Source of the DNA: Paenarthrobacter sp. GOM3
GTDB taxonomy: Bacteria; Actinomycetota; Actinomycetes; Actinomycetales; Micrococcaceae
Length of the DNA stretch: 64,000 bases
Reading direction: 5' to 3'
Assembly (NCBI RefSeq): GCF_018215265.2
Contig: NZ_CP136562.1
Location: 372,001-436,000, forward strand
Shown here: in pieces, positions 52,900 through 60,955 of the stretch
How the letters are laid out: every line of letters starts with the position of its first letter
Numbering within the stretch: position 1 is the first letter of the stretch
The notes under the pieces: model-generated
The model's database searches: none
Seen by the model: the letters and a program-made list of their open reading frames with translations, nothing else
Told to the model about the DNA's origin: nothing
Made by a program: the position numbers and the translations under genes

Positions 52900-53241
52900 A
52901 TGACCGACACCCAAATCAGCAAATTTCTGAGCGAATCCGTGGTGTTCGAGGACGACACTGAGAAGGGCTTGGATTTTGACACACTCTACGGCCTGTACAT
53001 CAGTTGGTGCGTACTCGGCCGGAAGGTCCCGATTCCTGACTCCGCATTCAAGACCGCGCTGGCCCTCGAAGGACTCAAGCCGGCCAAGGAAAACGGACAG
53101 CGGATCTACCCGGGCATGAGCATGGTTGGCGCCGCTGCACGGGACTATGTGGTTAACTCCCTTCCCATGTGGACTGAGACCGCCACCAGCATCCCGGTCC
53201 AAGAGCTCATCGATGAGGAAGCCGTCGCTTCCATCGCCTGA
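52900..53241 (+). CDS. Conserved small protein with a winged-helix-like core
   Basis: A 113-residue acidic protein. The core FDTLYGLYISWCVLGRKVPIPDSAFKTALALEGLKPAKENGQRIYPG resembles the winged-helix segment found at the C-terminus of D5-type primases, where a Y-x-x-Y-x-x-W-C pattern precedes the recognition helix. The rest is short helices. I begin at MTDTQISKFL; an upstream ATG at 52855 would add 15 unlikely residues. It stands alone between an operator-like dyad and a strong hairpin. DNA binding is only a suggestion. Confidence 0.7.
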   Translation: MTDTQISKFLSESVVFEDDTEKGLDFDTLYGLYISWCVLGRKVPIPDSAFKTALALEGLKPAKENGQRIYPGMSMVGAAARDYVVNSLPMWTETATSIPVQELIDEEAVASIA

Positions 53242-53270
53242 CCGGACTTGACCCGAACTGAATACCCGCG

Positions 53271-53308
53271 CAGCCCATGCCCCTAGGATTTGATAGGGGC
53301 ATGGGCTG
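53271..53308 (+). terminator. Strong stem-loop after the small winged-helix-like gene
   Basis: A 15-base perfect stem (CAGCCCATGCCCCTA and its complement) with an eight-base loop lies 30 bases after the stop and is followed by TTCCTATTT. It lies 36 bases before the photolyase start. Confidence 0.78.
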
Positions 53309-53343
53309 TTCCTATTTCCCGGCCGCCCGCTGAAAGGAAAGAT

Positions 53344-54735
53344 GTGAAGCCTTCCGTCGTTTGGTTCCGTGACGACCTCCGTGTGGCTGACAATCCGGCG
53401 CTGCGTGCCGCCGTCGATGATGGGGCGGCGGTTGCCCTGTACGTCCTCGACGAAGAATCGCCCGGCATCCGTCCCCACGGCGGAGCGGCGCGGTGGTGGC
53501 TGCACCACTCGCTCACAGCGCTGCGTGAAGACCTCGCCGCTCTTGGCATCCCGTTGCTGCTCCGCCGCGGACCGGCCGGTGAGGTTGTCCAGCAAACGAC
53601 GACGGCGATAGGTGCCGGCGCGCTGTACTGGAATCGCCGGTACGGTTCCGCCGAGCGAACGGTCGACGCCGGGATCAAGTCGTGGGCGGGCGACGCCGGA
53701 CTGCACGCCTCAAGTTTTCAAGCATCGTTGCTCCACGAGCCGTGGGAGGTAACTACCAAGACCGGTGGCCAGTACAAGGTCTTCACTCCCTTTTGGCGGA
53801 CGATTTCCGCGCAGGAATTCCGTGAACCTTTGGCTGTCCCGGAGAAAGGCCATGGCTTCACCGGTGCGCTACCGGCCTACGAGGACCTCGAATCGTGGTC
53901 GTTGCTGCCCACCAAGCCTGACTGGGCAGGAGGGCTGGCTGAAACGTGGACGCCGGGGGCAGCCGCAGGGCATAAGCGCCTGGCGGAGTTCGTGGACAAG
54001 GGACTTTCCAACTACAGCGAGGGCCGCAACCGTCCCGATACCGATGGCAGCAGCTGCCTGTCGCCGTATCTGCGATGGGGTGAGCTGAGCCCCTTCCAGG
54101 TGTGGCACGCGCTGGGTTCCCGGCGCTCAGAAAGTGCTTCGATCTACGCGTCGGAGTTGGGGTGGCGGGAGTTCTGCTGGCACCAGTACTTCCACAATCC
54201 GCATTTGGCCACGGCCAACCTGCGCACTGAATTTGACCGGTTCCCTTGGGCTTGGCCCGGCTCCGACGGGAGCGGCGGCCAGCACCCGGGCCACGAGTCC
54301 GCCCCTGAGGAGTTCCGCGCCTGGCAGAAGGGCCGCACCGGTTTCCCCATGGTTGACGCGGGGCAGCGGCAACTGTGGCACACCGGCTGGATGCACAACA
54401 GGGTACGCATGGTTGCTGCCAGCTTCCTGGTGAAGAACCTTGGCATCCATTGGCAGCTGGGCGAGCAGTGGTTCTGGGACACCCTGGTGGATGCCGATCC
54501 GGCTTCGAACCCCGCCAACTGGCAGTGGGTGGCCGGCTCCGGAGCGGACGCTTCCCCGTTCTTCCGGATCTTCAACCCGGAGGCCCAGCGCGTCAAGTTC
54601 GATCCCCAGGGAAAGTACATCGCCCGCTGGATTCCCGAGTTCGGCACGCCCGACTACCCGGAGGGGATCGTGGACCTCAAGACCACCCGGGCGGAGGCGC
54701 TGGAGGCCTACAAGGGGATGAAGGAGGTCCACTAG
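53344..54735 (+). CDS. phrB: Deoxyribodipyrimidine photolyase
   Basis: A 463-residue flavoprotein that repairs pyrimidine dimers with light. The N-terminal antenna domain begins KPSVVWFRDDLRVADNPAL. The FAD domain contains the conserved LSPYLRWGELSPFQVWHAL, ELGWREFCWHQYFHNP, WQKGRTGFPMVDAGQRQLWHTGWMHNRVRMV and DADPASNPANWQWVAGSG, with the electron-transfer Trp residues in place. The GTG start has AAAGGAAAG upstream. Class I cyclobutane dimer type by length and motifs. Confidence 0.95.
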   Translation: MKPSVVWFRDDLRVADNPALRAAVDDGAAVALYVLDEESPGIRPHGGAARWWLHHSLTALREDLAALGIPLLLRRGPAGEVVQQTTTAIGAGALYWNRRYGSAERTVDAGIKSWAGDAGLHASSFQASLLHEPWEVTTKTGGQYKVFTPFWRTISAQEFREPLAVPEKGHGFTGALPAYEDLESWSLLPTKPDWAGGLAETWTPGAAAGHKRLAEFVDKGLSNYSEGRNRPDTDGSSCLSPYLRWGELSPFQVWHALGSRRSESASIYASELGWREFCWHQYFHNPHLATANLRTEFDRFPWAWPGSDGSGGQHPGHESAPEEFRAWQKGRTGFPMVDAGQRQLWHTGWMHNRVRMVAASFLVKNLGIHWQLGEQWFWDTLVDADPASNPANWQWVAGSGADASPFFRIFNPEAQRVKFDPQGKYIARWIPEFGTPDYPEGIVDLKTTRAEALEAYKGMKEVH

Positions 54736-54770
54736 GGGCTGCCACGCCCGGAAAAGAGCCCTCTGGAAAT

Positions 54771-54786
54771 TAGTAGGAAGTCCGAG
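54771..54786. promoter_or_regulatory. Shared 16-base motif upstream of the valine-degradation operon
   Basis: TAGTAGGAAGTCCGAG matches TACTAGGACATCCAAG at 62752-62767 at 12 of 16 positions. Both lie in the upstream region of acyl-CoA/branched-chain catabolic genes (110 and 41 bases before the start codons) and are good candidates for a common regulator site. Confidence 0.45.
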
Positions 54787-54895
54787 TATATTCGGGTTCA
54801 GAGATGACCTGGATCACAGTTGGTCACGTGTTCCCCGCCTTGGTCCCAGACCCAGCGGCACGGCAGTCATTCACGATGCAAAGGAGCATTCCACC

Positions 54896-56395
54896 ATGGT
54901 GCGCGAGCTTTCACACTACGTAGACGGCCAGAGGATCGACGGCACGTCCGGCCGGTTCAGCGACGTCTATGACCCCTGCACGGGCGAAGTCCAGGCCCGG
55001 CTCCCGCTGGCCAGCGCTGACGAGGTCCGGGACGCCGTCGCAAATGCCGAGAAGGGCCAGCTCGAATGGGCTGCCATGAACCCGCAACGGCGGGGACGCA
55101 TCCTGCTCAAGTTCGTAGACCTGGTCAACGAAAACATGGACGAGCTCGCCAAGCTCCTGTCCTCCGAGCACGGCAAGACGTTCGCGGACGCCAAGGGCGA
55201 TATCCAGCGCGGCATCGAGGTTGTCGAGTTCTCCGCGGGTGCGCCGCATCTGCTCAAGGGCGAGTTCTCGGACAACGCCGGCCAGGGGATCGATGTCCAC
55301 TCGCTGCGCCAGCCCTTGGGCGTCGTCGCGGGCATCACTCCGTTCAACTTCCCGGCCATGATCCCGCTGTGGAAGTCCGGCCCGGCCCTCGCAGCCGGTA
55401 ATGCGTTCATCCTCAAGCCCTCCGAGCGCGATCCTTCCGTCCCCCTGCGCCTGGCCGAGCTGTACAGCGAAGCGGGTGTTCCCAACGGTGTCTTCAACGT
55501 CATCAACGGTGACAAGGAAGCCGTTGACGCACTCTTGGAGGATCCCCGGGTGAAGGCCATCGGCTTCGTCGGCTCCACGCCGATCGCCCAGTACATCTAC
55601 GCCACCGCAGCAGCGCACGGGAAGCGCGCGCAATGCTTCGGCGGGGCCAAGAACCACATGGTGATCATGCCCGACGCTGACCTGGACATGGCCGCCGACG
55701 CCCTGATCGGTGCCGGGTACGGTTCCGCAGGCGAACGCTGCATGGCGATCTCCGTTGCGGTGCCGGTTGGGCAGGAAACCGCCGATGCGCTGGTGGCCAA
55801 GCTGACTGAGCGTGTCAAAGACCTGAAAGTTGGCCACAGCCTGGACAAGGACTCGGACTTCGGGCCCGTGGTGGCTGCGTCCGCGAAGGAGAGGATCGAA
55901 GGCTACATCCAGTCCGGCGTGGACGAGGGCGCCACCCTGGTCACCGATGGCCGCGGCCTCACCGTGGACGGCTACGACGGCGGCTTCTGGGTTGGCCCCA
56001 CGCTCTTCGACAACGTCACCAAGGACATGAAGATCTATAAGGAAGAGATCTTCGGACCCGTCCTCAGCGTGCTGCGCGCGGCTGACTACGACGAAGCGCT
56101 CAGGCTTTGCAGCGAGCACGAGTTCGGTAACGGCGTCGCAATTTTCACCCGCGACGGCGACTCCGCCCGCGACTTCGCCAGCCGCGTCGAGGTGGGCATG
56201 GTGGGCATCAACGTCCCCATTCCCGTCCCGATCGCGTACTACACCTTCGGCGGTTGGAAGGCGTCCGGCTTTGGTGACCTGAACCAGCACGGTGCCGACG
56301 CTTTCCGGTTCTACACCAAGACCAAGACCGTGACGTCGCGATGGCCCTCCGGCATCCGCCAGGGCGCCAGCTTCGTGATGCCGGCAGGCAGCTGA
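54896..56395 (+). CDS. mmsA: Methylmalonate-semialdehyde dehydrogenase
   Basis: A 499-residue CoA-acylating aldehyde dehydrogenase of valine degradation, converting (methyl)malonate semialdehyde to propionyl-CoA/acetyl-CoA with NAD. The catalytic Cys is in GSAGERCMAISVAV (residue 282), the NAD pocket shows VAGITPFNFPAMIPLWK and GFVGSTPIAQYIY, and FGGAKNHMVIMPDADLD is typical of the MMSDH branch. The Glu usual in other ALDHs is replaced by Asn in AKNH, as the family requires. It is first in a four-gene operon and overlaps the next gene by one base (TGATG). Confidence 0.96.
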   Translation: MVRELSHYVDGQRIDGTSGRFSDVYDPCTGEVQARLPLASADEVRDAVANAEKGQLEWAAMNPQRRGRILLKFVDLVNENMDELAKLLSSEHGKTFADAKGDIQRGIEVVEFSAGAPHLLKGEFSDNAGQGIDVHSLRQPLGVVAGITPFNFPAMIPLWKSGPALAAGNAFILKPSERDPSVPLRLAELYSEAGVPNGVFNVINGDKEAVDALLEDPRVKAIGFVGSTPIAQYIYATAAAHGKRAQCFGGAKNHMVIMPDADLDMAADALIGAGYGSAGERCMAISVAVPVGQETADALVAKLTERVKDLKVGHSLDKDSDFGPVVAASAKERIEGYIQSGVDEGATLVTDGRGLTVDGYDGGFWVGPTLFDNVTKDMKIYKEEIFGPVLSVLRAADYDEALRLCSEHEFGNGVAIFTRDGDSARDFASRVEVGMVGINVPIPVPIAYYTFGGWKASGFGDLNQHGADAFRFYTKTKTVTSRWPSGIRQGASFVMPAGS

Positions 56396-57456
56396 TGGGG
56401 GCCTTGGAGACAGAAGACGTTCTTTTCGAGCGCCGCGGACACCTCGGCATTGTCACACTCAACCGCCCCAAGGCAGTCAACGCGTTGAATGCCGGGATGG
56501 TGAAGGCCATGCTCCAGCAGTTGACCGACTGGGCCGACGATGACGCCGTCGCCACAGTTTTGGTGCGCGGCGCCGGCGACCGTGGGTTGTGCGCCGGGGG
56601 CGACATCGTGGCCATCTACAAGGACATGCTCCATGGCGGGACGGAAACAGCAGAGTTCTGGGCCGACGAGTACCGCCTCAACGCGCTGATCTCGCATTAT
56701 CCCAAGCCGTATGTCGCCTTCATGGACGGGCTGGTACTGGGCGGCGGGGTGGGTGTTTCGGCGCACGGTTCGGTGCGTGTGGTGACCGAACGGACCCGCA
56801 CCGGCATGCCCGAAACCACCATCGGGTTCGTGCCCGACGTCGGCGGCACCCTGTTGCTGTCACGGTCACCGGGGGAGACCGGAACCCACGCGGCGCTAAC
56901 AGGCGCGCACCTTTCCGGTGCGGACGCCCTGTTCCTTGGACTGGCGGACCACTTCGTCCCGTCCGAAAGCCTCCCCGCGCTGGCGGAAGCGCTGGAAAGC
57001 TCGACGGCGGCAGCCGCCGTCGAGCGCTTCGCCCAAGCCGCGCCGGACTCGCAACTGGCGGCCCAGCGTGAGTGGATCGACGCCGCCTACGCGCATAACG
57101 ACGCCGAAGAGATCGTGCGGTCCCTGCGCGCCGGCTCCGCAGAGGCGGTTGCTGCGGCTGACACCATCGGGGCGAAATCGCCGACGTCGGTGAAGGTGGC
57201 GCTCGAATCCCTGCGTCGGGTCCGGGGGTTGTCCCTCGAAGAAGCGCTGGACCAGGAATACCGGGTGGGGCTTCGCTGCCTGGCCGAACCCGACTTCCGC
57301 GAAGGCATCCGTGCGCAGGTGGTGGACAAGGACCGCAACCCGCAATGGAAGCCGGCGACCCTCGCGGAAGTCCAGGCGTCCGACGTCGAAGGCTACTTCG
57401 CGCCGCTCGGCGAACGGGAGCTGGGACTCGCCAGCGCGTCCGTCGAAGCCAAGTGA
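56395..57456 (+). CDS. 3-hydroxyisobutyryl-CoA hydrolase
   Basis: A 353-residue crotonase-fold protein that releases 3-hydroxyisobutyrate in valine degradation. The oxyanion loops are LCAGGDIVAIYKDM and DGLVLGGGVGVSAHGSVRVVTERT. The acid GMPETTIGFVPDVGGTLLLSR is the hydrolase-type variant (Glu in PET, Asp in PDVGG). Length is ~350, longer than hydratases, as for HIBCH. Start MGALETED overlaps the mmsA stop. Upstream and downstream genes supply the flanking steps of the pathway. Confidence 0.92.
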   Translation: MGALETEDVLFERRGHLGIVTLNRPKAVNALNAGMVKAMLQQLTDWADDDAVATVLVRGAGDRGLCAGGDIVAIYKDMLHGGTETAEFWADEYRLNALISHYPKPYVAFMDGLVLGGGVGVSAHGSVRVVTERTRTGMPETTIGFVPDVGGTLLLSRSPGETGTHAALTGAHLSGADALFLGLADHFVPSESLPALAEALESSTAAAAVERFAQAAPDSQLAAQREWIDAAYAHNDAEEIVRSLRAGSAEAVAAADTIGAKSPTSVKVALESLRRVRGLSLEEALDQEYRVGLRCLAEPDFREGIRAQVVDKDRNPQWKPATLAEVQASDVEGYFAPLGERELGLASASVEAK

Positions 57457-57502
57457 CAAGCAGTAGGCAGACAGTGTCCAGCAGCCAGTTGAAGGAGACC
57501 AC

Positions 57503-58426
57503 ATGACAGAGAACGCAGAATCGGCAACGGGACGCATCGCTTTCCTGGGACTCGGCCATATGGGTGGGCCAATGGCTGCCAACCTGATCAAGGCCGGGCA
57601 TGACGTCATCGGCTTTGATCCGGTACCAGCGGCCGTCGAAGCAGCCGCGGCGCACGGGATCCCCATGGCCGCCACCCCGGCGGAGGCCGTGGCGGAGGCA
57701 TCCGTCGTGCTGACCATGTTGCCCAGCGGGAAGCACGTCCTGGACGCATACCGGGGTGTTGGAGGGCCCGGCTTGTTGACCGTGGCGCGCCCGGACACGC
57801 TGTTCCTGGACTGCTCAACCATCAACGTGGACGAGGCCCGCGAGGCAGCCGTCATCGCAGTTGAAGCCGGCCACCGTTCCGTGGACGCCCCGGTTTCCGG
57901 CGGTGTGGTGGGGGCCGAAGCGGGGACCCTGACCTTCATGGTGGGGGCCTTGCCGGAAGACTTCGAAACGGTGAAGCCGATCCTGGAACTGATGGGCAAA
58001 CGGATTGTGCACTGCGGTGACCACGGCGCCGGTCAGGCTGCGAAGGTCTGCAACAACATGATCCTGGGGGTGTCCATGATTGCTGTCTCAGAGGCCTTCG
58101 TGCTGGGCGAGAAGCTCGGGCTGACACACCAGGCGTTGTTCGACGTCGCCTCCAATGCGTCCGGGCAGTGCTGGGCGCTGACCACCAACTGTCCGGTTCC
58201 TGGTCCTGTTCCTACAAGCCCCGCCAACCGTGACTACCAACCGGGTTTTGCCGGTGCATTGATGGCCAAGGACCTGCGCCTGGCACTGAACGCGCTGGAG
58301 AGCACGGGCGTTGCCGCGGAAATGGGGCCATTGGCGTCCCGGATCTACGACGCCTATGCGGCCGGGGAAGGTGCCGGCAGGGATTTCTCGGGCATCATCA
58401 CCGATATCCGCGAAAAGTCTGTGTGA
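57503..58426 (+). CDS. mmsB: 3-hydroxyisobutyrate dehydrogenase
   Basis: A 307-residue beta-hydroxyacid dehydrogenase oxidising 3-hydroxyisobutyrate to methylmalonate semialdehyde, the substrate of the first gene in this operon. The NAD-binding motif is IAFLGLGHMGGPMAANLIKAGHDVIGFDP; substrate residues are in FLDCSTINVDEAREAA and VDAPVSGGVVGAEAGTLTFMVG; the catalytic Lys is in GAGQAAKVCNNMILG. GAAGGAG precedes the ATG. Confidence 0.96.
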   Translation: MTENAESATGRIAFLGLGHMGGPMAANLIKAGHDVIGFDPVPAAVEAAAAHGIPMAATPAEAVAEASVVLTMLPSGKHVLDAYRGVGGPGLLTVARPDTLFLDCSTINVDEAREAAVIAVEAGHRSVDAPVSGGVVGAEAGTLTFMVGALPEDFETVKPILELMGKRIVHCGDHGAGQAAKVCNNMILGVSMIAVSEAFVLGEKLGLTHQALFDVASNASGQCWALTTNCPVPGPVPTSPANRDYQPGFAGALMAKDLRLALNALESTGVAAEMGPLASRIYDAYAAGEGAGRDFSGIITDIREKSV

Positions 58427-58462
58427 GAGTCTGGCCTGATGAGCATTAGCGAGAGGGAGCGA

Positions 58463-59242
58463 ATGACGGAGCAGTACCAGAACATCGTGGTGGAGCAGCG
58501 GGGACGGGTTGGTTTGGTGACGTTGAACCGGCCCTCGGCGTTGAATGCGCTCAACACGGCACTTATGAACGAACTCGTTTCCGCGGTGCGGGACATGGAT
58601 ACCGATCCCGGCATCGGCGCCGTGGTGATCACCGGTTCCGCCAAGGCCTTCGCTGCGGGCGCCGATATCAAGGAGATGTCCTCCAAGAGCTACATGGAGA
58701 TGTATGCCGCGGATTGGTTCCGGCATTGGGAGGACCTCACCCGGCTGCGGATTCCCGTGATCGCCGCCGTCTCCGGGTTTGCCTTGGGCGGGGGATGCGA
58801 GCTGGCCATGATGGCCGACTTCATCATTGCCGGGGACAACGCGAAATTCGGCCAGCCGGAGATCAACCTGGGAGTGATCCCGGGCATGGGTGGCTCGCAG
58901 CGGCTGACACGCGCCGTCGGCAAAGCCAAGGCGATGGACATGGTGCTGACCGGGCGGTTCATGGACGCCGAGGAGGCCGAACGCTCCGGACTGGTCTCTC
59001 GTGTGGTTCCTGCGGCCGAGGTGGTGGACGAAGCCCTGAAGGCAGCCGAAACCATCGCGTCGAAGTCGAAGCCCGCTGCGATGGTTGCCAAGGAAGTGGT
59101 CAATGCGGCCTTTGAGATGGGCCTGGCCCAGGGCGTTGTGTTCGAACGCCGGGTGTTCCATTCGCTCTTCGCCACCGAGGACCAGAAAGAAGGCATGGCC
59201 GCGTTCAGCGAGAAGCGCCAGCCGGAATTCAAGCACAGGTAA
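58463..59242 (+). CDS. Enoyl-CoA hydratase
   Basis: A 259-residue crotonase that hydrates a 2-enoyl-CoA, in this setting probably methacrylyl-CoA. Oxyanion loops are [11 protein letters not shown] and [19 protein letters not shown]; the two catalytic Glu are in GGCELAMM and [16 protein letters not shown] use the ATG giving [10 protein letters not shown], with GAGGGAG seven bases upstream; an ATG eight codons earlier is possible. Last gene of the operon, 36 bases after mmsB. Confidence 0.94.
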   Translation: MTEQYQNIVVEQRGRVGLVTLNRPSALNALNTALMNELVSAVRDMDTDPGIGAVVITGSAKAFAAGADIKEMSSKSYMEMYAADWFRHWEDLTRLRIPVIAAVSGFALGGGCELAMMADFIIAGDNAKFGQPEINLGVIPGMGGSQRLTRAVGKAKAMDMVLTGRFMDAEEAERSGLVSRVVPAAEVVDEALKAAETIASKSKPAAMVAKEVVNAAFEMGLAQGVVFERRVFHSLFATEDQKEGMAAFSEKRQPEFKHR

Positions 59243-59333
59243 CCCGCAACGTGCCCGGACGCCACAGGCGGGGCAGCCCGGGTTTTGGGTGCTGCGTGGA
59301 TAGACTCATGGCACTTACGAATGGGGAGAGAAC

Positions 59334-59630
59334 ATGTCAACGGAGATCGTTCAGGCCGGGCAAGCTGATACGTCCTTGCAGCCGGTCAACCGCCAAGCCA
59401 TCGTGGCGGCGGCCATGGCCGTGCTCGCCATCGTTGGCCTGTTCTTCGCCGGCATGGCCGTCATCGCCATCTTCGTGGTGGGCGCAGGCCACGTCGCCTT
59501 GAACCAGATACAGCAGCGTGGCGAGCGGGGACGTGGATTCGCCATTGGAGCCCTGGTTGTGGGCTACGGCATCGGGATCCTCTCCCTCGGCTCGGCGCTC
59601 ATCTTCGCGGTGACCTCAGCCGCGTCCTAG
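59334..59630 (+). CDS. DUF4190-like two-helix membrane protein
   Basis: A 98-residue protein with two membrane helices (AIVAAAMAVLAIVGLFFAGMAVIAIFVVGAGHVAL and FAIGALVVGYGIGILSLGSALIFAV) separated by a short basic loop containing NQIQQRGERGRG. This layout, with a conserved H-x-x-L-x-x-I near the loop, is that of DUF4190 proteins, common in actinobacteria and of unknown role. GGGGAGAG precedes the ATG. Stop shared with the convergent TenA gene by four bases. Confidence 0.8.
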   Translation: MSTEIVQAGQADTSLQPVNRQAIVAAAMAVLAIVGLFFAGMAVIAIFVVGAGHVALNQIQQRGERGRGFAIGALVVGYGIGILSLGSALIFAVTSAAS

Positions 59631-60334
59631 CGCGGGGAGCCGAGGGGTTGGCTTTCGCTACTTTCGCGCCCGGTTTCTGCCGGGACGTCGCCCCTCGCCG
59701 TGTCAAAGAACTCCCGCTCCAAGCGGACAGCGGCACGGAATGTCTGCGCCACAACCTCGCGGGCTTCTGGCGTTTGAGGCTCGACGGCGTTGAATTCGTT
59801 GCGCAGCCACGTCACCCATGCGTTGTACTCAGGGTTGTTGTGGAGGCGGATCCAGTCAGCGTGCTTGGGTGCACTGGGCCATGTGGCGGGATCCCCTGCG
59901 CGGGCAGCCCAGTCGCCATAAAGCCATTCGGCCACCAGCAGCACCGCAAGGACGTTTGGATAGGACCGTGTAGTCAGGGCGTTGCGCATCAGCGCATCGA
60001 ATTCCTTGGTTGTGGCTGCAAGGGCGGGGGACCGCCGCTCTTGTTCCGGCACGCCCAGCTCATCGAAGGAGTCCTGGAAGTACGTGTTCTCATCTGAAGC
60101 GAAAGCGCCCAACACTCGGGCAAAGACCAACCGTGAGGGCAACGACGGCGCCGAGGCTACGGCTTGTCCCAGGAGTGCCGTGAACGCGTCGCAGAACTGG
60201 TAGTCCTGAACAAGGTACCGGCGGAGATCGGCATCGGCCAGGCTGCCCTGGATCAGGTGGTCCACGAAGGGGTGCTGCACAGCGGCATCCCAGTCTGCGG
60301 CGGAAGCGTTCTTCAGTTCTTCGGCGAAACCCAC
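59627..60334 (-). CDS. TenA-family protein (thiaminase II-like, Glu variant)
   Basis: A 235-residue all-helical protein with TenA landmarks: AVQHPFVDHLIQGSL, RRYLVQDYQFCDAFTALLG, FASDENTYFQDSFDEL and VLLVAEWLYGDWAAR. In the thiamin-salvage enzyme a catalytic Cys occupies the position before the YWLYG-type helix; here it is Glu (VAEWLYGDW), the pattern of the TenA_E group. So it may act on amino- or formylamino-pyrimidines, or on another small molecule. It has no thiamin genes around it. Confidence 0.85.
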   Translation of the reverse strand: MGFAEELKNASAADWDAAVQHPFVDHLIQGSLADADLRRYLVQDYQFCDAFTALLGQAVASAPSLPSRLVFARVLGAFASDENTYFQDSFDELGVPEQERRSPALAATTKEFDALMRNALTTRSYPNVLAVLLVAEWLYGDWAARAGDPATWPSAPKHADWIRLHNNPEYNAWVTWLRNEFNAVEPQTPEAREVVAQTFRAAVRLEREFFDTARGDVPAETGRESSESQPLGSPR

Positions 60335-60420
60335 GGCGGTGTGCCCCTTTGCGGTCAGGTGGGATTGGTTCAGCCTCGGAGCCTAGCAGTGCGTCAGCCC
60401 GAAAGCCCTGATTTTGAGGG

Positions 60421-60930
60421 TTAGTCGTCCGTGAAGTCCCCGGCATCCCTGCGGAAGGTGCCCAGTACGCGGATGAGGTGATCGACGTCGTCGTCCCCGA
60501 AACCGGACTTGCCGAAAACCTCGGCGTTCAGCGCCGCCGTCGCCTTCTTGGCCAGACTGCGGCCATCAGCGGTGAGCTCGATCAGGGTGGTGCGGCCGTC
60601 GGTTGGGTGCGGTGAGCGGGCCACCAGGGCGGCCTTCTCGAGACGGTCGACGGCGTTGGTCACCGACGTTGGATGGACCTGCAGGAGCGCGCTGGCTTTG
60701 TTCATGGGCAGCGCGCCGCTGCGGGCGAAACTGAGCAGTGCCAGCAGCTCGTAGCGCGCGAAGGTCAGCCCGAAGGGCTTGAGTACCGTCTCGATGCGTG
60801 CCAACAGGATTTGCTGGGTCCGCATGATCGCGGTGATGGCTGCCATGGGCGCGGCGACATCGCCCCAACCATGCCGTTCCCAGTTGCGCTGGGCATCGGC
60901 AATGGGATCGCGGGGGAGTGGGGTGCCCAT
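60421..60930 (-). CDS. MarR-family transcriptional regulator
   Basis: A 169-residue regulator with the winged helix LLARIETVLKPFGLTFARYELLALLSFARSGALPMNKASALLQVHPTSVTNAVDRLEKAALVARSPHPTDGRTTLIELTADGRSL; the wing DGRTTLIELT is typical. It is 25 bases after the acyl-CoA synthetase gene on the same strand and so probably co-transcribed and autoregulatory. The ligand is likely an acyl-CoA or aromatic acid, an inference from this neighbour. Confidence 0.9.
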   Translation of the reverse strand: MGTPLPRDPIADAQRNWERHGWGDVAAPMAAITAIMRTQQILLARIETVLKPFGLTFARYELLALLSFARSGALPMNKASALLQVHPTSVTNAVDRLEKAALVARSPHPTDGRTTLIELTADGRSLAKKATAALNAEVFGKSGFGDDDVDHLIRVLGTFRRDAGDFTDD

Positions 60931-60955
60931 GGGCCTCCTTCGGTTGCGTGGTTGG

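Noticed and set aside
54911..56290. A 459-codon minus-strand frame over mmsA
   Set aside because: Antisense shadow of a well-conserved aldehyde dehydrogenase in GC-rich DNA; no motif or ribosome site.
59243..59333. GC-rich inverted segments followed by TTTT after the enoyl-CoA hydratase gene
   Set aside because: The pairing segments are only five or six bases with a long loop; not a convincing terminator.
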